Both the position numbers and the translations under genes were made by a program. Positions 5,827 through 15,282 of a DNA stretch of 64,000 nucleotides are shown here, piece after piece. Every line of letters begins with the position of its first letter. Within the stretch, counting starts at the first letter, position 1. This stretch comes from Euryarchaeota archaeon (GTDB taxonomy: Archaea; Thermoplasmatota; SW-10-69-26; JACQPN01), in contig JACQPN010000019.1 in NCBI GenBank assembly GCA_016207515.1, positions 1-64,000 of the forward strand, written 5' to 3'. Below the pieces are notes generated by a model that saw only the letters and a list, made by a program, of their open reading frames with translations, did no database searches and was not told the origin of the DNA.

Positions 5827-8628
5827 TTGCAGCTCCAAGATATGATCATGCACCCGCAGAAGGCGATGGCGCGGTTCGATCCGTTAAGGAAGGAGCTCAC
5901 GGACGGACAGAAGCGGGACCTCATGCACACGTTCGGGGACCGCGTCTCCCTCGACTGGAACGAACGGCTCATCTATTCCCATGACGGGGGTGCCCTACCT
6001 GCGCCGCTACGGATCATGTTGAAGACGCGCGCCGCGGCCGTCATCCGTGCGCGCGATTCCTCCGACCTGTACCACGCCCTGCGCTTCGCCAAGACGCATC
6101 TTCTCCCCGTGACACCCCGCGGGGCTGGCACCTCATGGAACGGGGCCTCGCACCCCGCCGAGGACGGTTTGGTCGTGGACATGCGCGGCTTCAACCGGGT
6201 CCTCGCCATCGACGAGACCGCGCTGACTTGCACGGTCGAGCCTGGGATCAACTTCCTTACCCTCGAGAAGACGCTCAATGCGAAGGGATTGTCGCTACGC
6301 ACCCATCCGACCACCGCCCCGGGTTCGACGGTCGGGGGCCGCGTCGCGTTGGGCGGTGGCGGCTACGGGAGCCTCGAATTCGGGTCGTTCGGCGACCAGG
6401 TCGTCGAGGCCGACATGGTGCGCCCGGACGGAAAACAGGTGACCCTCAAGGGAAGCGACCTCGACCTCGTGGTGGACGCCGAAGGCACGACCGGGTTCAT
6501 CACGCGTCTCACCCTGCGGGTGAAGAGGATGGAGGCGGTCGAGCCTCTCCTCATCACCTTCAAGGACCCCGAGAAGGCGTGCAAGGCGTTCGAGGCCCTC
6601 TCCCGGCTTCCGCTCTGGAATCTCCACATGTCGACGCGCGAGTTCTCCGTGATGAGAAACGACGCCCAAGGGACGAAACTCCTTCCCGGCGACGCGGAAG
6701 CGATCCTCCTCGCGGCGCCGAAGGAGAGATTGGCTGCGCTCCAGTCGCGCCTCGATGACGTCGTGAAGGCGTTCGGTGGAGAGGTCGCGAAAGGGGACCT
6801 CGCCAAGAGGGAATGGGACAACAGGTTCAACCAGATCTCCGTGAAGCGGATGGGCCCGAGCCTCGTGACTGCGGAGGTCGTGGTGCCGGCGGATCGGCTG
6901 TTCGAGGCCCTGGAGGCCGCGCGCAAGGCGGCAAAGCTCGAGGAGTTCGGTATCTGGTGCCTCGCGGTGGGTCCGCGCGAAGTGCTCCTTGTCTGCCAAG
7001 GCCTCGCGGACGAGCGTCGACCGGATTACGTCCTGACGCACGCGAATTCCGTCGCCATCGTCGATTCGGTGAAGAGGTTCGGTGGCCGGGTCGCATCCGC
7101 TGGCCTGCTTTTCCCGGGTGAATCGAAGAGAGCGTACGGATGGGAGCGGATGAACCGCTGGCGCGACTTCCGGCGAAAGTATGACCCGAAGGACCTCATG
7201 AACCCGGGGAAGATCTTCCCGGCACACCTCTCCCTTGCCCCGCCCATGGACCTTGCATCCTTCATGAAGATGAACAAGCCTTTGATGATGCCCCTTCGCG
7301 GCCAATTCCCCTACAAGGGCGCCGCGAAGGAGGATTCCGCCTCGCTTGCCATCTGGAGGGCCTCGGGCGCCGTCAACGCATCACGCGGACTCTCGAAGCT
7401 CGCCCATGACGTCACCACCTGCTCGTCGTGCGGCTGGTGTTCGAACGTCTGCCCCGTCGGCGAAGTCGACCAATGGGAATCCGCCCTCCCACGGGGCCGC
7501 GTGAACCTGGCGTCGTACGTGCTCACGGGAACCGGCAAGGTCATCAAACGGAGCCTGCCGACGCTTCACGAGTGCACAGCGTGCCGTCGATGCGAGGAGG
7601 TCTGCCCGTCGAAGATCCCGCTCGTATCCGTTTTCGAGGGACTGAGGTCGACCTTCGTGGAACGGGGGGCCGGCTCGAACACCGCCTTCGCGGCGATGGC
7701 CGGATCCGTGAAAAAAGAACACAATCCCATCGGAAGGCCCCACAAGGACCGGAATACGTGGGCGACGGGCCTCGCCTTCGTCCCGACGGCGACCACGCTC
7801 CTCTACGCCGGATGCACCGCGTCATATTCGAAACCGAACACGGCGAAGAACGCCGCCGCCATCGCCAAGGCCGCCGGCATCCAACTCGCCCACCTAGGTG
7901 CCGATGAATGGTGCTGCGGAGACACACTGCTTCGGACGGGCCACGAGACCGAGGCCCGCGAGACGATCCTACATAACGTGAAGGCGGTGGCGGCGAAGAA
8001 CCACGGCCAGATCCTTTCGGTGAGCCCTGACTGCCACCGGACGATAAGTAAGGAATGGAAGGAGGCTGCGGCCGCGGAAGGGTTGGAGTGGGAGGTCGAG
8101 GCGAAGTCGATCGTCACCGCGATGAGAGAATGGGTCGATTCGGGAAAGATCAAGTTGACGGCCCCGTTCCCGAAGAAGGTCGTCTGGTATCCTGGGTGCG
8201 GCCACCGACTGGCGATCGGGCCGTCGGGTAGTGCGTTACTCAAGAAAGTCCCCTCCCTCGAACTCATGGAAGCCCCGGATTTCGTCTCCTGCGGTGCTGG
8301 CGCCGGTATGCGGCAGGGTTACAAGGACAAGGCCCAAAGGATGGCCACGAACCGGCTCAATGAACTCAAGGCCATGGGAGTCCAGACGGTCGTCACGACC
8401 TGCGGGACCTGCATCCTCAACCTCGAGGAGGCGAACACCGTTGGAAAGATCGGGTTGGAGATCCTCGACATCGTGGACGTCGTCGCCGTGTCCGCGGGCC
8501 TCATGACCCCGCCCGCCCCGCCGTCTCAACCTGCGCCGGCAAAGCCCCAGGCGACGGCGCCCGGTGCGGGTGCTGCGACGCCGGCGGCGCCTCCGGAAAG
8601 GCCCGCGCCTCCCGTCCCCGCGAACTAA
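5827..8628 (+). CDS. fused FAD/iron-sulphur 2-hydroxyacid dehydrogenase (GlcD-GlcF type)
   Basis: A 933-residue fusion. The N-terminal half is a VAO/PCMH flavin domain (PRGAGTSWNGAS and TTAPGSTVGGRVALGGGGYG motifs, about 97-185) with a FAD-linked oxidase C-domain. Two 4Fe-4S clusters follow, CSSCGWCSNVCP (about 531) and CTACRRCEEVCP (about 582). Then come two CCG-type domains with CTASYSK/WCCGD and PGCGHR/SCGAGAG (about 660-830), as in GlcF, LdhA and HdrB. It would oxidise D-lactate, glycolate or a similar 2-hydroxyacid and pass electrons to a membrane or soluble carrier. The last 45 residues are a Pro/Ala-rich tail. The start may be ATG 5842 or 5848 rather than TTG 5827. The true substrate is unknown. 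Confidence 0.88.
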   Translation: MQLQDMIMHPQKAMARFDPLRKELTDGQKRDLMHTFGDRVSLDWNERLIYSHDGGALPAPLRIMLKTRAAAVIRARDSSDLYHALRFAKTHLLPVTPRGAGTSWNGASHPAEDGLVVDMRGFNRVLAIDETALTCTVEPGINFLTLEKTLNAKGLSLRTHPTTAPGSTVGGRVALGGGGYGSLEFGSFGDQVVEADMVRPDGKQVTLKGSDLDLVVDAEGTTGFITRLTLRVKRMEAVEPLLITFKDPEKACKAFEALSRLPLWNLHMSTREFSVMRNDAQGTKLLPGDAEAILLAAPKERLAALQSRLDDVVKAFGGEVAKGDLAKREWDNRFNQISVKRMGPSLVTAEVVVPADRLFEALEAARKAAKLEEFGIWCLAVGPREVLLVCQGLADERRPDYVLTHANSVAIVDSVKRFGGRVASAGLLFPGESKRAYGWERMNRWRDFRRKYDPKDLMNPGKIFPAHLSLAPPMDLASFMKMNKPLMMPLRGQFPYKGAAKEDSASLAIWRASGAVNASRGLSKLAHDVTTCSSCGWCSNVCPVGEVDQWESALPRGRVNLASYVLTGTGKVIKRSLPTLHECTACRRCEEVCPSKIPLVSVFEGLRSTFVERGAGSNTAFAAMAGSVKKEHNPIGRPHKDRNTWATGLAFVPTATTLLYAGCTASYSKPNTAKNAAAIAKAAGIQLAHLGADEWCCGDTLLRTGHETEARETILHNVKAVAAKNHGQILSVSPDCHRTISKEWKEAAAAEGLEWEVEAKSIVTAMREWVDSGKIKLTAPFPKKVVWYPGCGHRLAIGPSGSALLKKVPSLELMEAPDFVSCGAGAGMRQGYKDKAQRMATNRLNELKAMGVQTVVTTCGTCILNLEEANTVGKIGLEILDIVDVVAVSAGLMTPPAPPSQPAPAKPQATAPGAGAATPAAPPERPAPPVPAN

Positions 8629-8713
8629 GCACCTGCAGACGATACTTCGAAAACAAAGGGGTCGTGGCCGCCGCTTCATGCGCACTTACGGGCGTTCGCC
8701 AGGCGTGATCGCC

Positions 8714-9664
8714 CTACTCCGTCTTCTTTCGCCTTTCCTCGATCACGGAGACCATCTCGTCGGCGGAATCCATCTTCTCCATTTCTGTCTCGCCGACGAG
8801 CGCGGTCCCCTCGACGGACGTCTTCGTGCGCATCTCGCGCACGACGAATACCGCGTGTTTGCCCGTGAGGCCGGCGATGTCGGCAAGCGCCCGGGCGCGG
8901 GCCTTGAAGTCCGCTTCCCCCTCGGATACGCCGGTGAAGATGAGGGTCTTCCTTGCGGCGCTCACGGCCGAGAACGGGCTCCGCTGCGTCTCGGCGACGT
9001 CGTAACCGAGTCTACGGAATTCCAAGAGGGCGTCTCGTAGCAGTCCTTCCTGGAGGTTCTCCAACCGTGATGGGTGCGAGACCTTGGCGGGATCGAAGGC
9101 GAACGGGTCGAGGGGCCGGCTGATCGGGGCTTCGAGGAACTCCTCCATCCTCAATACGACGTCGACCATCGCGTTCATCCCCTCCTCGTACATGGCGATG
9201 GCCCGACGGGACACGCCTGCTACTTCAGCCAGTTGGCCGAGGGAGATCGCGCGTTCCTCGCGTAGCCGCCGCAGCGTCGCCCCGTCCACGTGGACGTAGA
9301 AACCGCCCGGCCCGGCAAAGACAAGCGGCGGCGTTTCGCCCACGAGGAAATCCTCCAGCGTCTCCAGGCTCGTGATGGTGACACCATGGCGCACGTAGAG
9401 CGCTCCCTGTTCGAGATCCCCCGCGGACGAGCGCTCGCCCACAAGGAGCGGTGTCCCTCCGATGAACTTCGCGATGACGCGTAGTTCCGAGGCGACGTTT
9501 TCGGAAATGGAGTCCACGTTCGTGAGGACCTTCACGACGAGCATCTCCTCGCCGCGCCTTGCGATGACGTCGAAACTTAACGGTCGGACATCGCATTTCT
9601 CGGATAGTGAGAAGCCTGCGGTGGCAAGGACACGGCGCGTCTCCTCCAGTATCTGCGCTCTCAT
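8714..9664 (-). CDS. archaeal HTH-type transcriptional regulator
   Basis: A 316-residue member of the archaeal 'putative HTH-type transcriptional regulatory protein' family. The N-terminal half resembles a nuclease-like sensing fold (FDVIARRGEEMLVVKVLTNVD). A Cro/C1-type HTH follows at about 130-185 (LRRLREERAISLGQLAEVAGVSRRAIAMYE), and the C-terminal half repeats the first fold (VSAARKTLIFTGV). Start ATG 9664 lies about 29 bases from a TATA-like CTTCTATATC on the opposite reading, so the mRNA is nearly leaderless. Targets are unknown. Confidence 0.85.
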   Translation of the reverse strand: MRAQILEETRRVLATAGFSLSEKCDVRPLSFDVIARRGEEMLVVKVLTNVDSISENVASELRVIAKFIGGTPLLVGERSSAGDLEQGALYVRHGVTITSLETLEDFLVGETPPLVFAGPGGFYVHVDGATLRRLREERAISLGQLAEVAGVSRRAIAMYEEGMNAMVDVVLRMEEFLEAPISRPLDPFAFDPAKVSHPSRLENLQEGLLRDALLEFRRLGYDVAETQRSPFSAVSAARKTLIFTGVSEGEADFKARARALADIAGLTGKHAVFVVREMRTKTSVEGTALVGETEMEKMDSADEMVSVIEERRKKTE

Positions 9665-9840
9665 CGAACTGCCAAAAAGGATGCGTCCTTCTATATCAAC
9701 TTTCCTTGAATTCTATGGTGGACTGCGCGTCGGCCGTCGCCCGCGGCGCCCGTCGCTTGGGCAAAGTCCGAAGCGCGAGCCCTTCCTATGACGCACCAGT
9801 AACCGAAACGGCATAACGGGGCTCCCCGTACTGTCGCACA

Positions 9841-10062
9841 TTGAGTCCGACCCCAGACAAGGGCGCGCCCGGCCATCGAGGCGCCCCCCCGCGCCTTGAC
9901 GATCGTCCCCTGTTCTGCCGCGAATGCCGTTACTGGTACGGCGCCGAGGACGACGAGTACGGCCCCTGCCAGATAAAGCACGGCCGGGCGGCGAACGATT
10001 TCCTCACGCACGGGGGCCATTCATGTGACGAAGGCATGACCAAGGGGAAGGACAAGCTTTGA
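9841..10062 (+). CDS. small Cys-rich putative metal-binding protein
   Basis: A 73-residue protein with a TTG start. It holds FCRECRYW, then GPCQIKH and HGGHSCDEG, giving four Cys and several His that could form a zinc site. Its stop overlaps the start of the GNAT gene (TTGA, 10059-10062), and the GNAT stop overlaps the CysRS-like gene the same way, so the three are surely co-translated. No named family is recognised. The tight coupling suggests a role linked to those two enzymes. Confidence 0.65.
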   Translation: MSPTPDKGAPGHRGAPPRLDDRPLFCRECRYWYGAEDDEYGPCQIKHGRAANDFLTHGGHSCDEGMTKGKDKL

Positions 10063-10892
10063 CGCCCGCGACGCTGACTTTCAGGATGATGGAACGCGAC
10101 GACGTGCGCTCCGTCTCGGCTCTTCTCAACGAGGCCGGCTGGGCCTTCCTTCCACATGAGATAAGCAGGCTTTTCGAATTGAGCCCAAGCCTATCCGTGG
10201 TCGCCGAGCGCGATGCCGGCCTCCTAGGGGTCGCCATGGGGACGCTTCATGGCGAGCTCGGTTGGCTCGGGAACGTCGCCGTCAAGGCTTCGGAACGAGG
10301 CGGCGGCATCGGGCGGCGACTGGTGGAGGCGACGATCGCCGAATTGGAAGGCGCCGGGGCCAAGGCCGTGCGCCTCGCCTCGACCGCCGTCGCCGTGAAG
10401 ATGTACGAGAGGCTTGGTTTCGTACAAGAGGGCCACGTGCTTGCCCTCGCGGGAGAAATCGACGGCCGGGCGGCGCCCGCCTCGATGCGCCTTACGCCGG
10501 CCCACCTCGAATCCGTGATCATGATGGATCGGACGGTCTTCGGCGCGGACCGGTCGCGAACGCTACGCCGACTCCTCTCCGAGTTCAAGGACAACGCGGC
10601 CGCCACCGGGAACCCGGTCACCGGTTATGCGCTCCTGCACGACGGCGTGTTGGGCCCGCTTGTGGTCGGAAGCGGCGAGACGCGCGACGCTGAAGCCCTC
10701 GTGCGCTCGGCAACAGCCGGGTACGCGGGAACTGTGGAGGTCGCCGTCCCGGGGGCCAACGCGAAGGCGGTGGCGCTTTTCGGCCGCATGGGGTTCAAGG
10801 AGGCCGTTCGAACGACACTCATGTCCCGTGGCCGCGCCCCGGCGATGACGTTGTCATCCATCTACAGTCTCGGGGGGCTTGAGAAAGGTTGA
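10059..10892 (+). CDS. two-domain GNAT N-acetyltransferase
   Basis: A 277-residue protein. The N-terminal GNAT domain (about 1-140) has the acetyl-CoA loop SERGGGIGRRLVE and the closing VKMYERLGFVQEG. The C-terminal half (about 145-277) looks like a second, degenerate GNAT-type domain ending KAVALFGRMGFKEAVRTTLMSRG, as in YitH-like proteins; mycothiol synthase MshD also has two GNAT domains. TTG start in a TTGA overlap with the gene before, and its stop overlaps the CysRS-like gene in the same manner. The acceptor substrate is unknown; the neighbour hints at a cysteine-containing compound (inference). Confidence 0.82.
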   Translation: MTPATLTFRMMERDDVRSVSALLNEAGWAFLPHEISRLFELSPSLSVVAERDAGLLGVAMGTLHGELGWLGNVAVKASERGGGIGRRLVEATIAELEGAGAKAVRLASTAVAVKMYERLGFVQEGHVLALAGEIDGRAAPASMRLTPAHLESVIMMDRTVFGADRSRTLRRLLSEFKDNAAATGNPVTGYALLHDGVLGPLVVGSGETRDAEALVRSATAGYAGTVEVAVPGANAKAVALFGRMGFKEAVRTTLMSRGRAPAMTLSSIYSLGGLEKG

Positions 10893-12112
10893 CGCTGCGG
10901 CTCTACAACACGCTCTCGAGAAGCGTTGAAGCATTCAAGCCGCGTCACCCGGAGTTCGTCTCGATGTACGTGTGCGGGCCCACCGTCTACGACCACGCGC
11001 ACATCGGGCACGCGCGCTCGTACGTCTTCTACGACGCGCTCAAGCGATACCTTGTCCACTCCGGTTACCGGATCCGCCACGTCCAGAACTTCACGGACAT
11101 TTCCGACCGCCTTCCACTCGTCGCAAGAAAACGCGGGAGTTCGGTGGTGGAGACGGCGGAGCATTACCTTCGCTCCTTCAAGGAGGACATGGCGCGGCTT
11201 CGGACACTCCCTCCCGACGTCGAGCCGCGGGCGACCGAGCACATCGGCGACATCATCGAACTCGCCAAGTCGCTCATCGCAAGCGGCCAAGCATACTGCA
11301 ACGATGCTGGCTGCTTCTTCGACGCGGCCCACTCACCGTGCTTTGGCGACCTTGCCGGCCGTCTCCCGCCGATGAAGCCTCCGGTGGACGGCAGGAAGGA
11401 CCAACGGGACTTTGCGATCTGGCGGTTCACGGAGGATGCCGGCGCCACGTGGGATTCCCCGTGGGGCCGAGGGCGCCCCGGTTGGCACATCGAATGCCCG
11501 GCGATGGCGATCCGCCACCTAAGTGGACGGGTCGACCTCCACGGTGGAGGACTCGACCTCATCTACCCGCATCACGAGGCGGGACGAGCCGCGGTGTGCG
11601 CGGCGACGAGCAAGCCCTTCTGCGATTTCTACGTCCATAATGGCTTCGTGACGATGGGCGATACGAAGATGTCGAAGTCCGTCGGCAACTACGTGACGGT
11701 CCGCGATCTCCTCGGCATCACGGATCCCGGGACGTTGCGGTATTTCCTCCTCTCCAAGAAGTACAGGGACGCGCTCGAATACTCGGCGGAGGCGTTGAAG
11801 GCGGCCCAGGCCCGGTTATGGGAGTTGAGGTCCGCGTTCGCGGTGCTTCGGACGGTCCGTGGTTCGGACGGGTTTCCAACGGAGTCCACGGGTCAAAGGC
11901 CCGACGTCGCCGCCGCGCGCTCCTCCTTTATCGCGGCCCTTGACGACGACTTCGACACGCCGAAAGCGCTCTCGCTCATGCACGCCTTGGCCGGCGAAGT
12001 CGCGGCCGCCGTCGGAGCGGGGACTTTGGGCGAGGACGATGCGCGCGCGGCGGTGGAATTCTATCGCGAGGCCGACTCGATCCTAGTGGTGCTTGAAGCG
12101 GGGCAGGGGTAA
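10889..12112 (+). CDS. cysteinyl-tRNA synthetase-like protein lacking the C-terminal anticodon-binding end
   Basis: A 407-residue class I synthetase. Visible are YVCGPTVYDHAHIGHAR (HIGH and zinc Cys), WHIECPAMA (zinc Cys), GGGLDLIYPHHE (zinc His/Glu) and DTKMSKSVGN (KMSKS), so cysteine activation should work. Usual CysRS proteins are about 460-480 residues. This one stops shortly after the helical DALR part (LDDDFDTPKAL) and lacks the final subdomain that reads the GCA anticodon. MshC, the CysRS paralogue that joins cysteine to glucosaminyl-inositol, has the same shortened plan and about the same length. The CGPTVYD and VEPRATEHI motifs are closer to CysRS. It may be a true cysS with a trimmed end or a cysteine ligase. 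Confidence 0.8.
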   Translation: MTLRLYNTLSRSVEAFKPRHPEFVSMYVCGPTVYDHAHIGHARSYVFYDALKRYLVHSGYRIRHVQNFTDISDRLPLVARKRGSSVVETAEHYLRSFKEDMARLRTLPPDVEPRATEHIGDIIELAKSLIASGQAYCNDAGCFFDAAHSPCFGDLAGRLPPMKPPVDGRKDQRDFAIWRFTEDAGATWDSPWGRGRPGWHIECPAMAIRHLSGRVDLHGGGLDLIYPHHEAGRAAVCAATSKPFCDFYVHNGFVTMGDTKMSKSVGNYVTVRDLLGITDPGTLRYFLLSKKYRDALEYSAEALKAAQARLWELRSAFAVLRTVRGSDGFPTESTGQRPDVAAARSSFIAALDDDFDTPKALSLMHALAGEVAAAVGAGTLGEDDARAAVEFYREADSILVVLEAGQG

Positions 12113-12203
12113 GCGGGGTGCGGGTCCCTGCTCGAGGCCAGCGCGTCCCTTCCTATTTAAGAGCCAGTAATGATGCAGCGCCTTGCGGCCGAGGCACAAA
12201 CCC

Positions 12204-12210
12204 TTTATAT
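12204..12210 (+). promoter_or_regulatory. TATA box of 2-oxoacid oxidoreductase operon
   Basis: TTTATAT, 106 bases before the ATG. Predicted transcription start near 12235, giving an untranslated leader of about 80 bases that ends in the ribosome-binding stretch AGGAAGGA. Such a long leader is unusual in this window, where most starts look leaderless. Confidence 0.55.
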
Positions 12211-12315
12211 GGATTGTCCAATGCGAACCGCGCCCCTTCCTTGAAAGTACTAACTCTTCAAAGAGAGGAACCATCTAACGATCACCCTAACAAGAATAGG
12301 AAGGAACGTGGAACG

Positions 12316-14238
12316 ATGCAAAAAAACAAGTTTTCCTGGATGGTCGGAGGTCCGCAAGGATCAGGGATCGATTCATCCGCAAGGATGTTCGCACTCTCAT
12401 GCGCGCGCGGCGGCCTGTACGTGTACGGACGCCGTGAGTACTGCAGTAACATCAAGGGCGAACACTCCTACTTCCAGCTGAGGATCGAGGACAGACTCGT
12501 CCGGTCCCCCATAAACGATGTCCACCTCCTCGCATCGTACGACAACGAGACCATCGCCCGCCACCTCTACTCGGGCGAGGTCGTCCCAGGCTCCGCCGTG
12601 ATCTACGATTCCGCCCTGGTCAAACAGAAGATCGAGGACATCGGAACGCTCGACCATCGGCTCCAAGAGGAGATGACGGCCTACCTCAAGAAGAAAGGAA
12701 AAGGCGACACCGTCGCGGACATGCTTGAGGACGCCAAGGAGAAGGGCATCCGGCTCGTGCCGCTTCCCTACGGGGACATCATCGCGGAGCTTGGCAAGGA
12801 ACTGAACATCGTCGAGCTCTCGAAACTCACCATCATGAAAAACACCATCTGCGTCGGGGCGTCGCTCGGCGCCGTGGGCTACGACTTCACGATCCTTGAA
12901 GAAGTCATCCGGGACCAGTTCAAGGGCAAGGCCGGGATAGCCGACAACAACATCCTCGCGGCGAAGAAGGGCTACGACCGCGCCCACTCGCTCCTTGGAG
13001 GTTTCCCGCACAAGTTGGAGAAGGTCTCGACAGCGCCATCCGACAAGCGCATGTACCTCCAAGGGTCGCAGGCCGTGGGCATGGGGAAGATCCTCGCCGG
13101 GTGCAAGTTCCAGACCTACTACCCGATCACGCCGGCGACAGACGAGAGCGAGTTCCTCGAACAGAACCCGCAGTACGGGACCGTCGTGGTCCAAACGGAA
13201 GACGAGATCGCCGCCGTGACGATGGCCGTCGGCTCTGCGCTGACCGGCGTGCGTTCATCGACCTCGACCTCCGGACCCGGCTTCGGGCTTATGGCCGAAG
13301 GGTTGGGCTGGGCCGGCATCAACGAGGTGCCGGTCGTGGTCATCAACTATCAACGTGCGGGCCCCTCGACGGGACTCCCGACGCGCCACGAGCAAGGCGA
13401 CCTGAAGTTCGCCCTCTACGTGGGCCACGGTGACTATCCGAGGATCGTCCTTGCCCCCGGTGATCTTGAACAGTGCTTCTTCGACACGGTGGACGCGTTC
13501 AATTACGCAGAGACCTACCAGACCCCGGTGATCCTCCTTTGCGACAAGAATCTCGCGAACAACAGCCAGGTCGTACCGATGTTCGACGCGTCGAAGGCCG
13601 TGATCAACCGCGGTAAGCTCCTCACCGAGGCCGAAACCGAAGCGAAGAGCGAAGACGGCCTCTTCAACCGCTACAACTACTCGGCCGACGGGATATCGAA
13701 CCGCCCGGTCCTCGGCATGAAGGGCGGCATACACTGGGCCACCGGCGACGAGCACACGGAACGCGGCCACATCACGGAAGACCCGGTCATCCGCAACAAC
13801 ATGATGGAGAAGCGCGCCAAGAAGATGGAGACGATGTTGAAGGACATCCCCGACGACAAGAAGGCGGTCCTCTACGGCGACAAGCACGCCGACGTGACCA
13901 TCGTCTCGTGGGGGTCGACCAAGGGCACCGTCCTCGACGCGATCGACAGGTTGAAGGCCGAGGGGCTGAAGGTGAACCTCCTCCAGATCCGGCTCATGTC
14001 GCCGTTTCCGGTGGATGTCGTGACCAGGCTCCTCGCTTCGGCGAAGATCAAGGTCGGATTGGAGATGAACTTCTCGGGCCAGATGTGCCGCCTCGTGCGT
14101 CAGGAGACCGGTGTCGCGATGGACCATCAGGTCATCAAGTACAACGGCAGGCCCATGACGGAAGACGAAGTGGTCGGTGCCGTCAAACAGATCCTCAACA
14201 AGAAGACCCCCAAGGTGGTGCTTACCCATGGCGTCTAA
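12316..14238 (+). CDS. 2-oxoacid:ferredoxin oxidoreductase, fused gamma-alpha subunit
   Basis: A 640-residue protein. The N-terminal gamma-type domain (VGGPQGSGIDSSARMFA, about 8-200) is fused to the alpha-type pyrimidine-binding domain (about 215-400, GSQAVGMGKILAGCKFQTYYPITPATDES, EDEIAAVTMAVGSALTG) and domain II (about 530-620). With the beta subunit next door it converts a 2-oxoacid plus CoA to acyl-CoA, CO2 and reduced ferredoxin. The fused gamma-alpha plus beta plan fits 2-oxoglutarate- or broad 2-oxoacid-type enzymes; the exact substrate is unclear. ATG 12316 is chosen for the AGGAAGGA ahead of it. A longer frame to 12118 runs through the TATA box and is rejected. Confidence 0.92.
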   Translation: MQKNKFSWMVGGPQGSGIDSSARMFALSCARGGLYVYGRREYCSNIKGEHSYFQLRIEDRLVRSPINDVHLLASYDNETIARHLYSGEVVPGSAVIYDSALVKQKIEDIGTLDHRLQEEMTAYLKKKGKGDTVADMLEDAKEKGIRLVPLPYGDIIAELGKELNIVELSKLTIMKNTICVGASLGAVGYDFTILEEVIRDQFKGKAGIADNNILAAKKGYDRAHSLLGGFPHKLEKVSTAPSDKRMYLQGSQAVGMGKILAGCKFQTYYPITPATDESEFLEQNPQYGTVVVQTEDEIAAVTMAVGSALTGVRSSTSTSGPGFGLMAEGLGWAGINEVPVVVINYQRAGPSTGLPTRHEQGDLKFALYVGHGDYPRIVLAPGDLEQCFFDTVDAFNYAETYQTPVILLCDKNLANNSQVVPMFDASKAVINRGKLLTEAETEAKSEDGLFNRYNYSADGISNRPVLGMKGGIHWATGDEHTERGHITEDPVIRNNMMEKRAKKMETMLKDIPDDKKAVLYGDKHADVTIVSWGSTKGTVLDAIDRLKAEGLKVNLLQIRLMSPFPVDVVTRLLASAKIKVGLEMNFSGQMCRLVRQETGVAMDHQVIKYNGRPMTEDEVVGAVKQILNKKTPKVVLTHGV

Positions 14239-15184
14239 CCTCAAACTGTTTCGCGAAGAAGAAGTCCACAACGACTGGTGCCCGGGCTGCGGCGATTTCG
14301 GTATCCTTAGCGCCATCCAGATGGCACTCGCGGACCTCGCGATCCCGCCCCACCGCGTGACTATGTTCTCCGGGATAGGCTGCTCCGGGAAGACGCCGCA
14401 TTACATCCGCACGTACGGTGTCCACACGCTCCATGGACGCGTCGTTCCGTTCGCGACCGGTGCGAAGCTTTCGAACCCCGAGTTGGAGATAATCGCGGTC
14501 GGAGGCGACGGCGACGGCTACGGGATCGGCGCGGGGCACTTCCTCGGCGCCGGACGCCGGAACACGGACATGGCCTACATCGTCTACAACAACGGCGTCT
14601 ACGGCCTTACGAAGGGCCAAGCGTCGCCCACGTTGAAAGGGGGGCTAAAGACGAAATCCCTTCCGCAGGAGAACATCAACGAGGGGATCAATCCCCTGGC
14701 CGTCGCGCTTTCCGCCGGCTACACTTGGATCGGCCGCGCCTACGCGTTCGACGCCAAGCACCTCAAGGAAATGATCAAGATGGCCGTGCAGCACAAGGGC
14801 GCGGCCCTTCTCGACGTGCTGCAACCCTGTCCCACGTACAACAACATCCACAGCAAGGACTGGTTCGCAGGCGAAGACCTGGGAACGAACAACCCGCGCA
14901 TCTACAAGCTCGAAGCGACGGGCTACAACGGCGTCGTCGACAACCACCAGGACGATTCGGAGATCGCGGCGAAGAAAGGAGCGGCGTTCATCAAGATGCA
15001 AGAATGGGGCGACAAGATCCCCATCGGCGTCTTCTACCAGGAGAACAGGATAACGTTCGAAGAGAAGCTCAGAAAAAGGCTCCCGAGCTACGCAGCGGCG
15101 CCGCTGTCGAAGGCGGTCCTTAACCAGGGCACGAAGCCGACGGCGGATGTGCAGCCGTTGTTGGAACAGTTGAGGGTGCTGTAG
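14228..15184 (+). CDS. 2-oxoacid:ferredoxin oxidoreductase beta subunit
   Basis: A 318-residue thiamine-diphosphate-binding subunit. It has WCPGCGDFGIL near the N-terminus (iron-sulphur/TPP Cys), GIGCSGK, the TPP motif GGDGDGYGIGAGHFLGAGRRN and CPTYNNI. The ATG at 14228 overlaps the end of the alpha gene by 11 bases, which indicates translational coupling. It supplies the TPP active site and, with the fused gamma-alpha subunit, makes the full enzyme. No separate delta ferredoxin subunit is seen. Confidence 0.93.
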   Translation: MASNLKLFREEEVHNDWCPGCGDFGILSAIQMALADLAIPPHRVTMFSGIGCSGKTPHYIRTYGVHTLHGRVVPFATGAKLSNPELEIIAVGGDGDGYGIGAGHFLGAGRRNTDMAYIVYNNGVYGLTKGQASPTLKGGLKTKSLPQENINEGINPLAVALSAGYTWIGRAYAFDAKHLKEMIKMAVQHKGAALLDVLQPCPTYNNIHSKDWFAGEDLGTNNPRIYKLEATGYNGVVDNHQDDSEIAAKKGAAFIKMQEWGDKIPIGVFYQENRITFEEKLRKRLPSYAAAPLSKAVLNQGTKPTADVQPLLEQLRVL

Positions 15185-15282
15185 GGGCGGCAAGATCCCG
15201 GATCGGCAAATAGCCGGCGATCGCAGGGCCCTTCCTCTGCTTTCCCAAAAATTACTTGGCCTCAGGGACCCAATCCCTGGTC

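Noticed and set aside
12118-12315. N-terminal extension of the 2-oxoacid oxidoreductase alpha subunit
   Set aside because: The frame is open but crosses a TATA box and a purine-rich ribosome-binding stretch; the fold begins at ATG 12316.
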